NCBI GenBank assembly: GCA_003511885.1
Contig: DOIX01000347.1
Coordinates: 1-12,896 of the forward strand
Length of the DNA stretch: 12,896 bases
Direction of reading: 5' to 3'
Source of the DNA: Cyanobacteria bacterium UBA11153
GTDB lineage: Bacteria; Cyanobacteriota; Cyanobacteriia; Cyanobacteriales; Coleofasciculaceae
Shown here: positions 1 through 6,739 of the stretch, piece after piece
Numbering within the stretch: position 1 is the stretch's first letter
Layout of the letters: every line of letters starts with the position of its first letter
Notes under the pieces: model-generated
What the model saw: only the letters and a program-made list of their open reading frames with translations
Databases searched by the model: none
Told to the model about the DNA's origin: nothing
Translations under genes and position numbers: made by a program

Positions 1-1185
1 TTGGGTGCTTGGGCAAAAGCTTCTTCTCGTCCCATCGTACTATTTATTGATGAAATTGATGCTTTGCAAGATGAAACATTAATATCAATTTTAAGACAAT
101 TACGAGATGGTTATCCCAATCGCCCGAATGGTTTTCCTCTATCGGTAGGATTAATTGGTTTGCGAGATGTGCGTGACTATAAGGTAGCTGCTGGTGGTAG
201 CGATAGATTAAATACTTCTAGTCCTTTTAATATTAAAGTACGTTCCCTAACCATGCGGAACTTTAATGCCCAAGAAGTAGCAGAACTTTATCAACAACAT
301 ACAGCAGAAACCGGACAAAATTTTACAGCCAAAGCTATAAATATGGCATTTGAATTAACTCAAGGACAACCTTGGCTAGTTAATGCTATAGCTAAAGAAA
401 TAGTAGAAGAAATGGTAACGGATTTAGATACAGATATTACAGAAACAGATATATTATCAGCTAAGGAAATATTAATTGCTCGTCAAGATACCCATTTAGA
501 TAGTTTAGCAGAAAGATTAAGAGAGCCCAGAATCAAAGCAATTATTGAACCGATGTTATCAGGTTTAGAACTAGGAAATATCCCCAATGATGATATTCAA
601 TTCGTTTTAGATCTCGGTTTATGTAAAATGGATCCCCTGGGGGGATTAACTATTGCCAATCCCATTTATCGAGAAGTTTTACCTCGCGTGTTGACGGTAA
701 CGCCCATGGCTTCATTACCGCAAATTTACCCAACTTGGTTAACTCCAAGTGGACAATTAGATACGGATGCTTTGTTAGACGCATTTCTGAGATTTTGGAG
801 ACAGCATGGGGAACCTTTACTAGGAAGTGCCGCTTATCACGAAATTGCGCCACATTTAGTTTTAATGGCTTTTTTGCATCGGGTAGTTAATGGTGGGGGG
901 ACATTAGAGAGAGAATATGCGATTGGTAGAGATAGAATGGATCTTTGTTTGAGATATGGTAAGGTAATTTTAGGGATAGAGTTGAAGGTTTGGCGGGATA
1001 AGAAAAAAGATCCAATTGCGGCTGGGCTGGAACAGTTGGATGCTTATTTGGCGAGATTGGGTGTAGATTTTGGCTGGTTGGTAATTTTTGATCGGCGGAG
1101 TAATGCGTTGGAGATTGAGGAGAGGTTAGTTACTGAAGTGACTACTACGAGCGGTGGGCGTGCTGTTACTGTGGTTAGGGCTTAG
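1..1185 (+). CDS. AAA-like ATPase with C-terminal PD-(D/E)XK nuclease-like domain (5' partial)
   Basis: The reading frame is open from the first base, so the true start and the Walker A loop lie outside the window. What remains is 394 residues. Residues 12-20 (IVLFIDEID) form a Walker B strand with the acidic pair expected of an AAA-type ATPase. A helical region follows, resembling the winged or lid parts of STAND/AAA-like proteins. The last ~100 residues look like a PD-(D/E)XK nuclease core: D314 in DRMDL, E327 and K329 in IELK, and a downstream Q345 in GLEQLDAYL. Cyanobacterial genomes encode many such ATPase-nuclease proteins of unknown role; defence or mobile-element functions have been suggested for relatives but nothing here proves either. 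Codon use is AT-rich in the first two thirds and more GC-rich in the last third. The domain reading is fairly secure; the function is unknown. Confidence 0.75.
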   Translation: MGAWAKASSRPIVLFIDEIDALQDETLISILRQLRDGYPNRPNGFPLSVGLIGLRDVRDYKVAAGGSDRLNTSSPFNIKVRSLTMRNFNAQEVAELYQQHTAETGQNFTAKAINMAFELTQGQPWLVNAIAKEIVEEMVTDLDTDITETDILSAKEILIARQDTHLDSLAERLREPRIKAIIEPMLSGLELGNIPNDDIQFVLDLGLCKMDPLGGLTIANPIYREVLPRVLTVTPMASLPQIYPTWLTPSGQLDTDALLDAFLRFWRQHGEPLLGSAAYHEIAPHLVLMAFLHRVVNGGGTLEREYAIGRDRMDLCLRYGKVILGIELKVWRDKKKDPIAAGLEQLDAYLARLGVDFGWLVIFDRRSNALEIEERLVTEVTTTSGGRAVTVVRA

Positions 1186-1273
1186 GCATGATGGGATAGT
1201 TGCTGAGAATTATTGGGTGCGCTCAAACGATTAATTCATATTTTCTCAATCAAAAATTACTTCATCAATGGAT

Positions 1274-1300
1274 GGTGCGTTAGCTTTCGCATAACGCACC
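1274..1300. repeat. Palindromic intergenic repeat (GGTGCGTTA / TAACGCACC)
   Basis: Nine-base perfect inverted arms at 1274-1282 and 1292-1300 surround a 9-base loop. A similar partial sequence (GGGTGCGCT) occurs at 1214-1222. Hairpins built on GGTGCGTTA with a CTTTCGCA-like loop are a familiar intergenic repeat in cyanobacteria. This one lies between convergent genes (ATPase stop at 1185, DAHP synthase stop at 1316). It could help end transcription in both directions, but no U-run follows it, so I call it a repeat rather than a terminator. Confidence 0.7.
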
Positions 1301-1315
1301 CTACAGATGGAGACT

Positions 1316-2374
1316 TTAGACTAAAGCCATGGCAGGTTGAGGCCAACGCCCTACAGCTTTACCAATTACGGACATTTCCTGGACCAAACGGTCAAACCTT
1401 TCCGGTGTCAGAGATTGAGGTCCGTCTGATAAGGCTTTGGCTGGATTGGGATGAACTTCAATCATCAAGGAATCAGCACCAGCAGCAATGGCTGCCATTG
1501 CCATTGATGGGACATATTCTGCCCTACCTGTACCGTGACTGGGATCGATCATAATTGGTAGGTGAGTGAGCGATCGCAAAACTGGCAATACTGACAAATC
1601 TAGTGTATTCCGGGCATATTGGCGATCGAATGACCGGATACCTCTTTCACACAAAATCACGTTGGGATTGCCTGCTGCCAAAATATATTCGGCTGCCATT
1701 AACCACTCTTCAATGGTGGCGGACATACCTCGCTTTAACAAGACTGCTTTATCCTGTGCCCCCACTTTTTTCAGTAGGGAGAAATTCTGCATGTTGCGGG
1801 CACCGATTTGTACCACATCTGCCACTTCAGAAATCTTATCCAAATCTGCGGTATCCATTACTTCTGTAATAATACCCAAACCTGTTGCTTCCCGTGCCGC
1901 TGCGAGTAATTCCAATGCACTCTCTCCATGTCCTTGGAATGCGTAGGGAGATGTGCGAGGCTTGTAAGCACCTCCCCGGAGGAATTGTGCCCCGGCTGCC
2001 TTTACGCGCCGTGCTGTTTCCACGATCATTTCTTCGTTTTCTACGGAACAGGGACCGGCTACAATCACCACAGGATGATGTTCGCTAAAATGAACATCGC
2101 CATTGGGAGTGGGGACTACCACGTCGCTGGCTTCCCCCTGACGATATTCGCGGCTTGCCCGTTTAAAGGGTTTTTCCACCCGCAATACTTCTTCAATCCA
2201 GGGGCTAATTTCCTGAATTTGCAGTGGATCTAAATCCACTGTTTCACCCACTACACCGAATACAACTTTATGCTTACCAACTATTTTTTCCGGAGACAGT
2301 CCCCAGCCCACTAGTTCCTGACTCACCCGATTAATTTCCGGTTCGGGGGATCCGACTTTCATTACTACAATCAT
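1316..2374 (-). CDS. aroF: 3-deoxy-7-phosphoheptulonate (DAHP) synthase, type I-beta
   Basis: This enzyme joins phosphoenolpyruvate and erythrose 4-phosphate in the first step of the shikimate pathway, in the cytoplasm. The 352-residue protein starts MIVVMKVGS, a start typical of the I-beta class. Residues 1-70 form the ferredoxin-like regulatory domain and the TIM-barrel follows. Expected metal and substrate residues are visible: C109 in AGPCSVE, K138 in RGGAYKPRTSPY, H280 in DPSHGTGR, E306 in IEVHPNP and D317 in ALSDGP. The ATG has an AGGA-type ribosome site about 10 bases upstream. The gene follows pam68 on the same strand after a 156-bp spacer filled with tandem repeats. The N-terminal domain suggests feedback control by an aromatic amino acid, as in the Thermotoga enzyme; which one cannot be told from sequence. 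The symbol aroF follows common cyanobacterial usage; aroG or aroA are also used. Confidence 0.96.
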   Translation of the reverse strand: MIVVMKVGSPEPEINRVSQELVGWGLSPEKIVGKHKVVFGVVGETVDLDPLQIQEISPWIEEVLRVEKPFKRASREYRQGEASDVVVPTPNGDVHFSEHHPVVIVAGPCSVENEEMIVETARRVKAAGAQFLRGGAYKPRTSPYAFQGHGESALELLAAAREATGLGIITEVMDTADLDKISEVADVVQIGARNMQNFSLLKKVGAQDKAVLLKRGMSATIEEWLMAAEYILAAGNPNVILCERGIRSFDRQYARNTLDLSVLPVLRSLTHLPIMIDPSHGTGRAEYVPSMAMAAIAAGADSLMIEVHPNPAKALSDGPQSLTPERFDRLVQEMSVIGKAVGRWPQPAMALV

Positions 2375-2396
2375 CTTTTATCGTTCCTACCCAGGT

Positions 2397-2456
2397 GTTG
2401 TTTGTTTTTTCTTGTTGTTTGTTTTTTTGTTGTTTGTTTTTTGTGGTTTGTTTTTT
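2397..2456. repeat. Four copies of a 14-base T-rich tandem repeat in the DAHP synthase leader
   Basis: Copies of GTTGTTTGTTTTTT start at 2397, 2414 and 2429, and a one-base variant (GTGGTTTGTTTTTT) starts at 2443. The spacing is 17, 15 and 14 bases. On the coding (minus) strand this reads as an A-rich AAAAAACAAACAAC series directly upstream of the aroF ribosome site, so it probably lies in the mRNA leader. Confidence 0.85.
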
Positions 2457-2475
2457 ATTTTTGACTCTTCACTCT

Positions 2476-2527
2476 AACAATTAACAATTAACAACTAACA
2501 ATCAACAACCAACAACCAACAACCAAC
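2476..2527. repeat. Heptamer tandem repeat (AACAAYY x7), STRR type
   Basis: Seven uninterrupted heptamers run from 2476 to 2524: AACAATT twice, AACAACT, AACAATC, then AACAACC three times, followed by AAC. The complement contains TTGGTTG units, the same unit found at the right edge of the window. Degenerate heptamer arrays of this sort are the short tandemly repeated repetitive (STRR) sequences known in filamentous cyanobacteria. The array lies just after the pam68 stop codon. Confidence 0.88.
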
Positions 2528-2530
2528 TTG

Positions 2531-3070
2531 CTAATCCTTTTGTTTAGCTTCTTGTCTGGATGCACGCCATGCGGATGTCATTCGTTCCAGATTTATTCTG
2601 AACTCTTGCCAACCCAAGATCGTTCCAGGAATATCCTCCTCCCAAGATGCGGAGAGGACACCATAGCTTAAACCCAATACCCCCAAACCCCAACAACCAA
2701 GACTGGCGAATAGTACCACTGCGTTGGGTAATTTTATATCCATGTTCTGGAATAAGAAATAACTCACCACGAATATAGATATGCCCAATACTGTAGGGAT
2801 ACCGCACAATACTACCATCCTCCGAATCATACGGTTGCTAACTGCCTCTGGAATCTGGCTCGATTCTTTTGACATCGATTTTTTGGCAGTTGATGGTTTG
2901 GCAGTTGATTTTTTGGCAGGAGTATTAGACTTATCTGTGGTAGTCGTGGTGGACTTATCTTGATTTGGGGCAGTTTTTTTAGTTTCGGTTTCTGGTTGGT
3001 TTTTGGTGGTTTTTTTCCGCTTTTTTTGCGGTTCAAATGGTAATGGGTTCCGCGCTGGTTCAGTGGACAT
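2531..3070 (-). CDS. PAM68-family protein (photosystem II assembly)
   Basis: The 179-residue protein has a disordered, Lys/Thr/Pro-rich N-terminus (residues 1-75) with repeated AKKS-like units. Two predicted membrane segments follow (about 84-108 and 116-140). After them comes a conserved SWEED..PG..LGW..F stretch (142-157) typical of the PAM68/DUF3464 family. Family members in plants and Synechocystis help assemble photosystem II intermediates in the thylakoid membrane, around CP47 insertion. The gene sits 36 bp downstream of rpsO on the same strand, an arrangement common in cyanobacteria, so the two are probably co-transcribed. The ATG at 3070 has no clear Shine-Dalgarno sequence. Family assignment is confident; the exact assembly step is taken from the family, not from this sequence. 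Confidence 0.9.
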   Translation of the reverse strand: MSTEPARNPLPFEPQKKRKKTTKNQPETETKKTAPNQDKSTTTTTDKSNTPAKKSTAKPSTAKKSMSKESSQIPEAVSNRMIRRMVVLCGIPTVLGISIFVVSYFLFQNMDIKLPNAVVLFASLGCWGLGVLGLSYGVLSASWEEDIPGTILGWQEFRINLERMTSAWRASRQEAKQKD

Positions 3071-3106
3071 GAGTTTAGATGGTGTATTGGTTACTCTAAC
3101 CGTTTA

Positions 3107-3376
3107 TTAACCCCGAATATTTAAGCGTTGGATTAATGATTGATAGCGTTCCGGATTTTCTTGGCGGAGATAGCTTAACAAACGCTTCCGCTGACCGATC
3201 ATTTTGAGCAATCCTCTGCGGGAAGCATAGTCCTTTTTGTTGGCTTGGAGGTGAAGGCTTAACCGATTAATCCGTTCGGTGAGAATGGCGACTTGGACAT
3301 CGGGAGATCCGGTGTCGGTTTCGTGGACTTGATAGGTTTGGAGGATTTGTTGTTTGCGTTCTTGGGTTATGGTCAT
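3107..3376 (-). CDS. rpsO: 30S ribosomal protein S15
   Basis: The 89-residue product has the normal length for S15 and its signature: TGSPDVQVAILTERI (22-36) followed by HLQANKKDYASRRGL (42-56). S15 binds the central domain of 16S rRNA and helps nucleate the 30S platform. It is the first gene of a likely rpsO-pam68 pair. In E. coli and other bacteria S15 represses its own translation through its leader; a leader of roughly 30 bases is expected here, but I see no recognisable pseudoknot by eye. Confidence 0.98.
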   Translation of the reverse strand: MTITQERKQQILQTYQVHETDTGSPDVQVAILTERINRLSLHLQANKKDYASRRGLLKMIGQRKRLLSYLRQENPERYQSLIQRLNIRG

Positions 3377-3410
3377 GGATACAGCGGTTTGTATATTCTA
3401 GCAATCTATA

Positions 3411-3439
3411 ATACTATCACCATCAGCAGGATAGTTGAA
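3411..3439 (-). promoter_or_regulatory. Candidate promoter of rpsO
   Basis: On the minus strand a TAGTAT hexamer (plus-strand 3411-3416) lies 17 bases from TTCAAC (3434-3439). They match the -10 and -35 consensus at four and three of six positions. The distance to the rpsO ATG is suitable. This is a weak, by-eye prediction. Confidence 0.4.
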
Positions 3440-3506
3440 AAGTGGAGGGTGCTATCCCGGGGATGAGGGAGATGGGGAGGAGATGGAGGATGGTGGGATG
3501 GGCTGA

Positions 3507-3968
3507 CTAATTTTGTGGTTTTTGGGATTTGCGATCGTCTAACCACCGCTGGAGAATGATGGCGGCAGCTTTACGGTCAATGAGACTTTTATGGTGAGAT
3601 TGTGATGGTACGAAGTGCCCGCTTCGCGATCGCGCCTCTGCCCTAATCAGTTCTTCTGCTTCAACTGATGTCAGTCGTTCATCAGTATATTCTACTGGTA
3701 GCTGTAAGGCAAATCCTAAGCGACGCGCAAACTTCTGGACTTGTCGCGCCTGGAATCCTAATGTCCCGTCCATGGAGTAAGGCAAGCCGACGACTAGGAT
3801 TTGGACTTCTCGTTCTGCCACCAATTTTCGCAGTTGAGATAGATCTTCGTCAAAGGATGTCCGCTCAATCGTGACTAATCCTGTGGCAATGAGACCTGTT
3901 CCGTCACATCCTGCCACACCAATCCGCTTCCGTCCTACATCTAATCCTAGTGCTGATATTCTCTCCAT
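3507..3968 (-). CDS. ruvX: Putative pre-16S rRNA nuclease / Holliday-junction resolvase-like protein (YqgF)
   Basis: The 153-residue protein has the RNase H-like YqgF/RuvX fold motifs. These are LGLDVGRKRIGVA (7-19, with catalytic D10), VVGLPYSMDG (59-68), DERLTSVEAE (96-105) and DRKAAAIIL (131-139, with acidic D131). In E. coli YqgF trims the 5' end of 16S rRNA, while older annotation calls it a Holliday-junction resolvase. I chose the ATG at 3968. The frame stays open to a TTG at 3983, but the shorter start places LGLDVG at the usual distance from the N-terminus and fits the promoter. It precedes rpsO on the same strand with a 130-bp gap containing a separate promoter candidate. Confidence 0.94.
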   Translation of the reverse strand: MERISALGLDVGRKRIGVAGCDGTGLIATGLVTIERTSFDEDLSQLRKLVAEREVQILVVGLPYSMDGTLGFQARQVQKFARRLGFALQLPVEYTDERLTSVEAEELIRAEARSRSGHFVPSQSHHKSLIDRKAAAIILQRWLDDRKSQKPQN

Positions 3969-3995
3969 CTTAACCGCAACCAAGTCAACAAATCT

Positions 3996-4021
3996 CCCAG
4001 AAGATTATATAATTTTCTGGG
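3996..4021 (-). promoter_or_regulatory. Near-perfect palindrome over the ruvX -10 box
   Basis: The arms CCCAGAA (3996-4002) and TTCTGGG (4015-4021) enclose an AT-rich core. The 26-base palindrome has only one non-complementary pair. On the minus strand the core contains a perfect TATAAT (plus-strand 4004-4009), placing the likely transcription start about 29 bases before the ruvX ATG at 3968. No good -35 is seen at 17 bases. A palindrome centred on a -10 box suggests a repressor operator, but it could also be chance in AT-rich DNA. Confidence 0.45.
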
Positions 4022-4068
4022 TCAGAGACAGTCTGGTCAAAAAAGGACTTTAAGTTTTTAGGTCGATC

Positions 4069-4090
4069 TTTACATTACTTTTACTATACC
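4069..4090 (+). promoter_or_regulatory. HLR1-like direct repeat upstream of the SbnA-like gene
   Basis: TTTACATTACT (4069-4079) is followed directly by TTTACTATACC (4080-4090), an 11-base-period direct repeat. Each half resembles the HLR1 half-site KTTACAWW bound by the cyanobacterial OmpR-family regulator RpaB. Known HLR1 sites have a 10-base period, and the second half departs at one core base. It lies about 165 bp before the SbnA-like start and 100 bp upstream of ruvX, so either gene could be the target. Confidence 0.35.
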
Positions 4091-4182
4091 CTCCAGGGGA
4101 TATTTTGAGATGATTGAATTTAACCAGTAGTCCTGGATTGCCAAAACTTCCCATGGCTTGTCTGCCAAATTGAGTAGGTCAA

Positions 4183-4204
4183 TTTTTTCACTCTAATTTC
4201 ATTG
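4183..4204 (+). promoter_or_regulatory. Direct-repeat operator candidate A (upstream of SbnA-like operon)
   Basis: Two 11-base half-sites are adjacent: TTTTTTCACTC (4183-4193) and TAATTTCATTG (4194-4204). The conserved C residues (4189 and 4200) are exactly one helical turn apart, as in OmpR/PhoB-family operators. A -10-like GATAGT begins 16 bases after the second C, so the operator would take the place of a -35 box. The same arrangement occurs before the secreted-protein gene at 8950-8971. Confidence 0.5.
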
Positions 4205-4253
4205 CCTTTTGTCAAGATAGTGAAGGAAAACGTTACAAAGTGATGAAATAGTG

Positions 4254-5372
4254 ATGACTCAGACATCCGTCTCTTTTTCCCAGCTCTCAAAAAGCTTACT
4301 GCTAAGGAATTCTTTCCCAGTTCCATCTCCCCTCTTTCAAGATGTGACAGATGCCTTGGGAATGGTACCTATTGTCCGGATGAATCGGATCCATCCCTTG
4401 TGTGAGAAACACGATTTCTATCTTAAATTAGAGTCTTGCAATCCTGGTGGTAGCATCAAAGAGAAAAATGCAGCTTATTTAATTGGCGATGCTGAAGAGA
4501 AAGGACTACTGCAAAGAGGTGGGACGATTGTGGAATCGAGTTCGGGTAACTTTGGCATTGGGCTAGCGATTGTAGGTGCAGCTCGTGGCTATCGAGTCAT
4601 GGTGGTGATTGATGCCAAAACCTCACCAACTATCCGGCAAATGTTGCAAGTATATGGAGCAGAATTGATTGAGGTTCCTCTGAGTGCAGCGGATGCTCAA
4701 GGCTCAATGCAAATCCCACGTATGGAAAAAGCAAAAGCACTAGCTTCTGAAATTCCTGGTGCTTGGTATCCGTGTCAACATGAAAATCCGACAAACCCGA
4801 ACGCTCATGCCCACTTCACCGCACGAGAAATTGAAGCAGCATTTCAGGGGACACCGGATGCGATTGCGATTGGGGTAAGCACTGCCGGACAACTCGGAGG
4901 AATTGGTCGCTTCTTCAAGCAGCGCTATCCCAAAACTCGCATTATTGGAGTGGATGTCGCCGGATCTGCTATTTTTGGTACACCCCGTCATCCTTACAAA
5001 ATGACCGGGTTGGGACTATCGTTCGTTCCGCCCAATTTCGATCCTGAGATGTTAGACGGAGCTTACTGTATCAGCGACCAAATTGCATTTTCAGTCTGTC
5101 ATGCCTTAGCTCGGGAGGAAGGCTTATTGTTGGGCGCTTCAACCGGAGCCATTGTGGCAGCAGCATTAGCAGATGCGCAACAGTTCACCACCCCACAACA
5201 GATATTACTCCTCAATCCGGATCGGGGCGATCGCTATCTAGAGACAATGTACAATCCTGATTGGCTAACACAACAGGGCATAACAATCTTACAGAGAACT
5301 GAACTGATTCAAACCATTGAGTCTCTCAAATCGATTCCCTTAACAGTGGTGCAAGGGAGCATTGCGGCATGA
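4254..5372 (+). CDS. SbnA-like PLP-dependent enzyme (2,3-diaminopropionate / ACEGA synthase family)
   Basis: This cysteine-synthase-fold protein (372 residues from the ATG at 4254; a GTG just before it is possible) most resembles staphyloferrin B enzyme SbnA. SbnA condenses O-phosphoserine with glutamate to N-(amino-carboxyethyl)-glutamate, the precursor of 2,3-diaminopropionate. Counting from the GTG, visible features are LESCNPGGSIKEK with PLP lysine K70, ESSSGN (95-100), VSTAGQLGG (209-217) in place of the GTGGT phosphate loop of true cysteine synthases, VDVAGSAIFG (234-243), GASTGA (295-300) and NPDRGDRY (322-329). The STxGx loop and the DRGDRY tail are shared with SbnA. A ~25-residue N-terminal extension is extra. 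The next gene starts inside its stop codon, implying coupled translation. No SbnB-like dehydrogenase is in the window, so the end product is uncertain; a cysteine or cyanoalanine synthase variant is the alternative. Confidence 0.82.
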   Translation: MTQTSVSFSQLSKSLLLRNSFPVPSPLFQDVTDALGMVPIVRMNRIHPLCEKHDFYLKLESCNPGGSIKEKNAAYLIGDAEEKGLLQRGGTIVESSSGNFGIGLAIVGAARGYRVMVVIDAKTSPTIRQMLQVYGAELIEVPLSAADAQGSMQIPRMEKAKALASEIPGAWYPCQHENPTNPNAHAHFTAREIEAAFQGTPDAIAIGVSTAGQLGGIGRFFKQRYPKTRIIGVDVAGSAIFGTPRHPYKMTGLGLSFVPPNFDPEMLDGAYCISDQIAFSVCHALAREEGLLLGASTGAIVAAALADAQQFTTPQQILLLNPDRGDRYLETMYNPDWLTQQGITILQRTELIQTIESLKSIPLTVVQGSIAA

Positions 5373-6736
5373 AGTCTTGGTTACGACTTAGAAAATCTCT
5401 CAATGGGAATTCTTCACAAACTTCGGCTGGCTCCGAAATCCCTATAGCTCAACTGTGGCGAGAGTTTCTACCGCTCTCATTGAGTGATGTTACCATGGCA
5501 TGTGGCGATCCTTTGATAACAACTACGTTGGCGCACTTGCCGGATGCGCGCAACAGTCTAGCCTCTGTGGGAATTGCCAAAGCACTAGCAGTGTTTTTTG
5601 AAAGTCCCATTATGATGATTCTTCATGCCTCCAATGTGTTAGCGCCGACTCAAGCCTCTCGAAAAGCGTTGTGGCAGTTTGTCCTTTTATCCGGCGGTGG
5701 ATTGAGTCTGTTGTTGACGCTCTTGGGATTGCCAATTGTCTTTGAGGGATGGGCAGATCGCATTTTAGGAGTACCCAGGGAACTCTCTCCATTGGTTGGT
5801 CAAGTTTTACTTTTAATGGGAGTATGGCCTTTTGCGATCGCGTGGCGACGCTATTTTCAAGGTCTCCTCATCCATACAGGACACCCTCGGGCAGTAGCAC
5901 AGGCAAGCTTATTGCGCTTGGGGGCAGTTGGCTTGATTTTAATGACTGGATTCATCCTGCGATTACCTGGGGCAATCTTAGCAGGATTAGCTTTGATTAT
6001 GGGGGTATTGGTGGAAGCGATTGCCGTGACGGTTGCGGCACGACAACGAGGGGCACTGAAACCGCCCAGCCATGAATCTCTGGCGCAACCAATCGCGACT
6101 TTACCAACCACCTTGCCACAAGTTTGGAAATTCTATTACCCCCTGGCAAATTCAATGCTCGTGGTTTGGGGAGGACGTGCTTTGTTAATTAGCATCATCG
6201 CCCGTGCTGAGGATGCCAGTTTAGCGATCGCATCTTGGTCTGCGGGATGGGGACTGGTTTTAGCGATCGCTAATTCGACCCGGATGGTGCAACAGGTGAT
6301 TATTAAATATCGAGGCAAAGTGAGCGATCGTCGGCTCCTGATTTTTGCGCTTACAGTGGGTGGAATCTCTTCGAGTTTGTTGCTATTGATGAGTATAACT
6401 GGGATAGGAGACCAGATGATACAGAGTTTTATTGGTAGCGATCGTGCCCTTGTGGATCGGATTAAACCTGTTTTACTAATTTGTTCTGGGATCCCACTCC
6501 TTGTCGCGTTACAAAATGCTACTCAAGGCTTTTTAGTGGGAGAGGGACGGACTGGCACGCTATACCTTGCCACCTGGATTGGTACAGGAGGACTGTTGGC
6601 AGTTGCGACAATTGCAGTCCAGTCAGGTATGAGTGGGGCAATGGCTGCTGCAATTGCCATGGTAGTGGCGATGCTCGTTGAAGTCTTTTGTCTCCTACTT
6701 AAGAGGAAGGGTTTTGGCACAAAACTGTTACGGTAG
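5369..6736 (+). CDS. MOP/MATE-like multi-pass membrane exporter
   Basis: The 455-residue protein is dominated by hydrophobic helices, about 12 by eye, after a hydrophilic N-terminus of ~28 residues. It shows the internal two-fold repeat expected of MOP-superfamily flippases. One half begins at REFLPLSLSDVTMACGDPL (31-49) and the other at VWKFYYPLANSMLVVWGGR (252-270). The first repeat, with LASVGIAKALAVFFESP (64-80), also recalls ANK-type (progressive ankylosis) transporters, a MATE-related family. MOP proteins export small molecules or flip lipid-linked sugars using an ion gradient. The start ATG overlaps the stop of the SbnA-like gene (ATGA, 4 bp). This strongly suggests one operon and a transporter that moves the enzyme's product or a compound derived from it. 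That substrate link is inference. Membrane exporter is confident; the subfamily is not. Confidence 0.78.
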   Translation: MKSWLRLRKSLNGNSSQTSAGSEIPIAQLWREFLPLSLSDVTMACGDPLITTTLAHLPDARNSLASVGIAKALAVFFESPIMMILHASNVLAPTQASRKALWQFVLLSGGGLSLLLTLLGLPIVFEGWADRILGVPRELSPLVGQVLLLMGVWPFAIAWRRYFQGLLIHTGHPRAVAQASLLRLGAVGLILMTGFILRLPGAILAGLALIMGVLVEAIAVTVAARQRGALKPPSHESLAQPIATLPTTLPQVWKFYYPLANSMLVVWGGRALLISIIARAEDASLAIASWSAGWGLVLAIANSTRMVQQVIIKYRGKVSDRRLLIFALTVGGISSSLLLLMSITGIGDQMIQSFIGSDRALVDRIKPVLLICSGIPLLVALQNATQGFLVGEGRTGTLYLATWIGTGGLLAVATIAVQSGMSGAMAAAIAMVVAMLVEVFCLLLKRKGFGTKLLR

Positions 6737-6739
6737 GAG

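Noticed and set aside
1570..1577. GCGATCGC octamers as regulatory sites
   Set aside because: These are HIP1 sequences, scattered in and between genes across many cyanobacterial genomes. I use them only as evidence of taxonomy.
1213..1946. Plus-strand open frames opposite the DAHP synthase gene
   Set aside because: They lie on the opposite strand of a clearly conserved enzyme and their products look like reversed aroF codons with no recognisable domains.
2397..2527. CRISPR array
   Set aside because: Units are 7 and 14 bases with no unique spacers, and there are no cas genes; these are simple tandem repeats.
3969..3983. TTG start extending ruvX by five residues
   Set aside because: The ATG at 3968 gives the usual N-terminal length for YqgF and fits a leader of about 29 bases from the TATAAT box.
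4122..4134. CCAG TAGTC CTGG mini-hairpin as an operator or terminator
   Set aside because: A four-base stem is too short to support a call.
4120..4326. Minus-strand open frame of 68 residues upstream of the SbnA-like gene
   Set aside because: It overlaps the SbnA-like N-terminus and the operator candidate, has no ribosome site, and its product is low in recognisable features.
4254..5372. Direct assignment to biosynthesis of the neurotoxin BMAA
   Set aside because: SbnA-type enzymes have been discussed as relatives of possible pathway steps, but nothing in the sequence shows a methylamine substrate or a methyltransferase, so no such claim is made.
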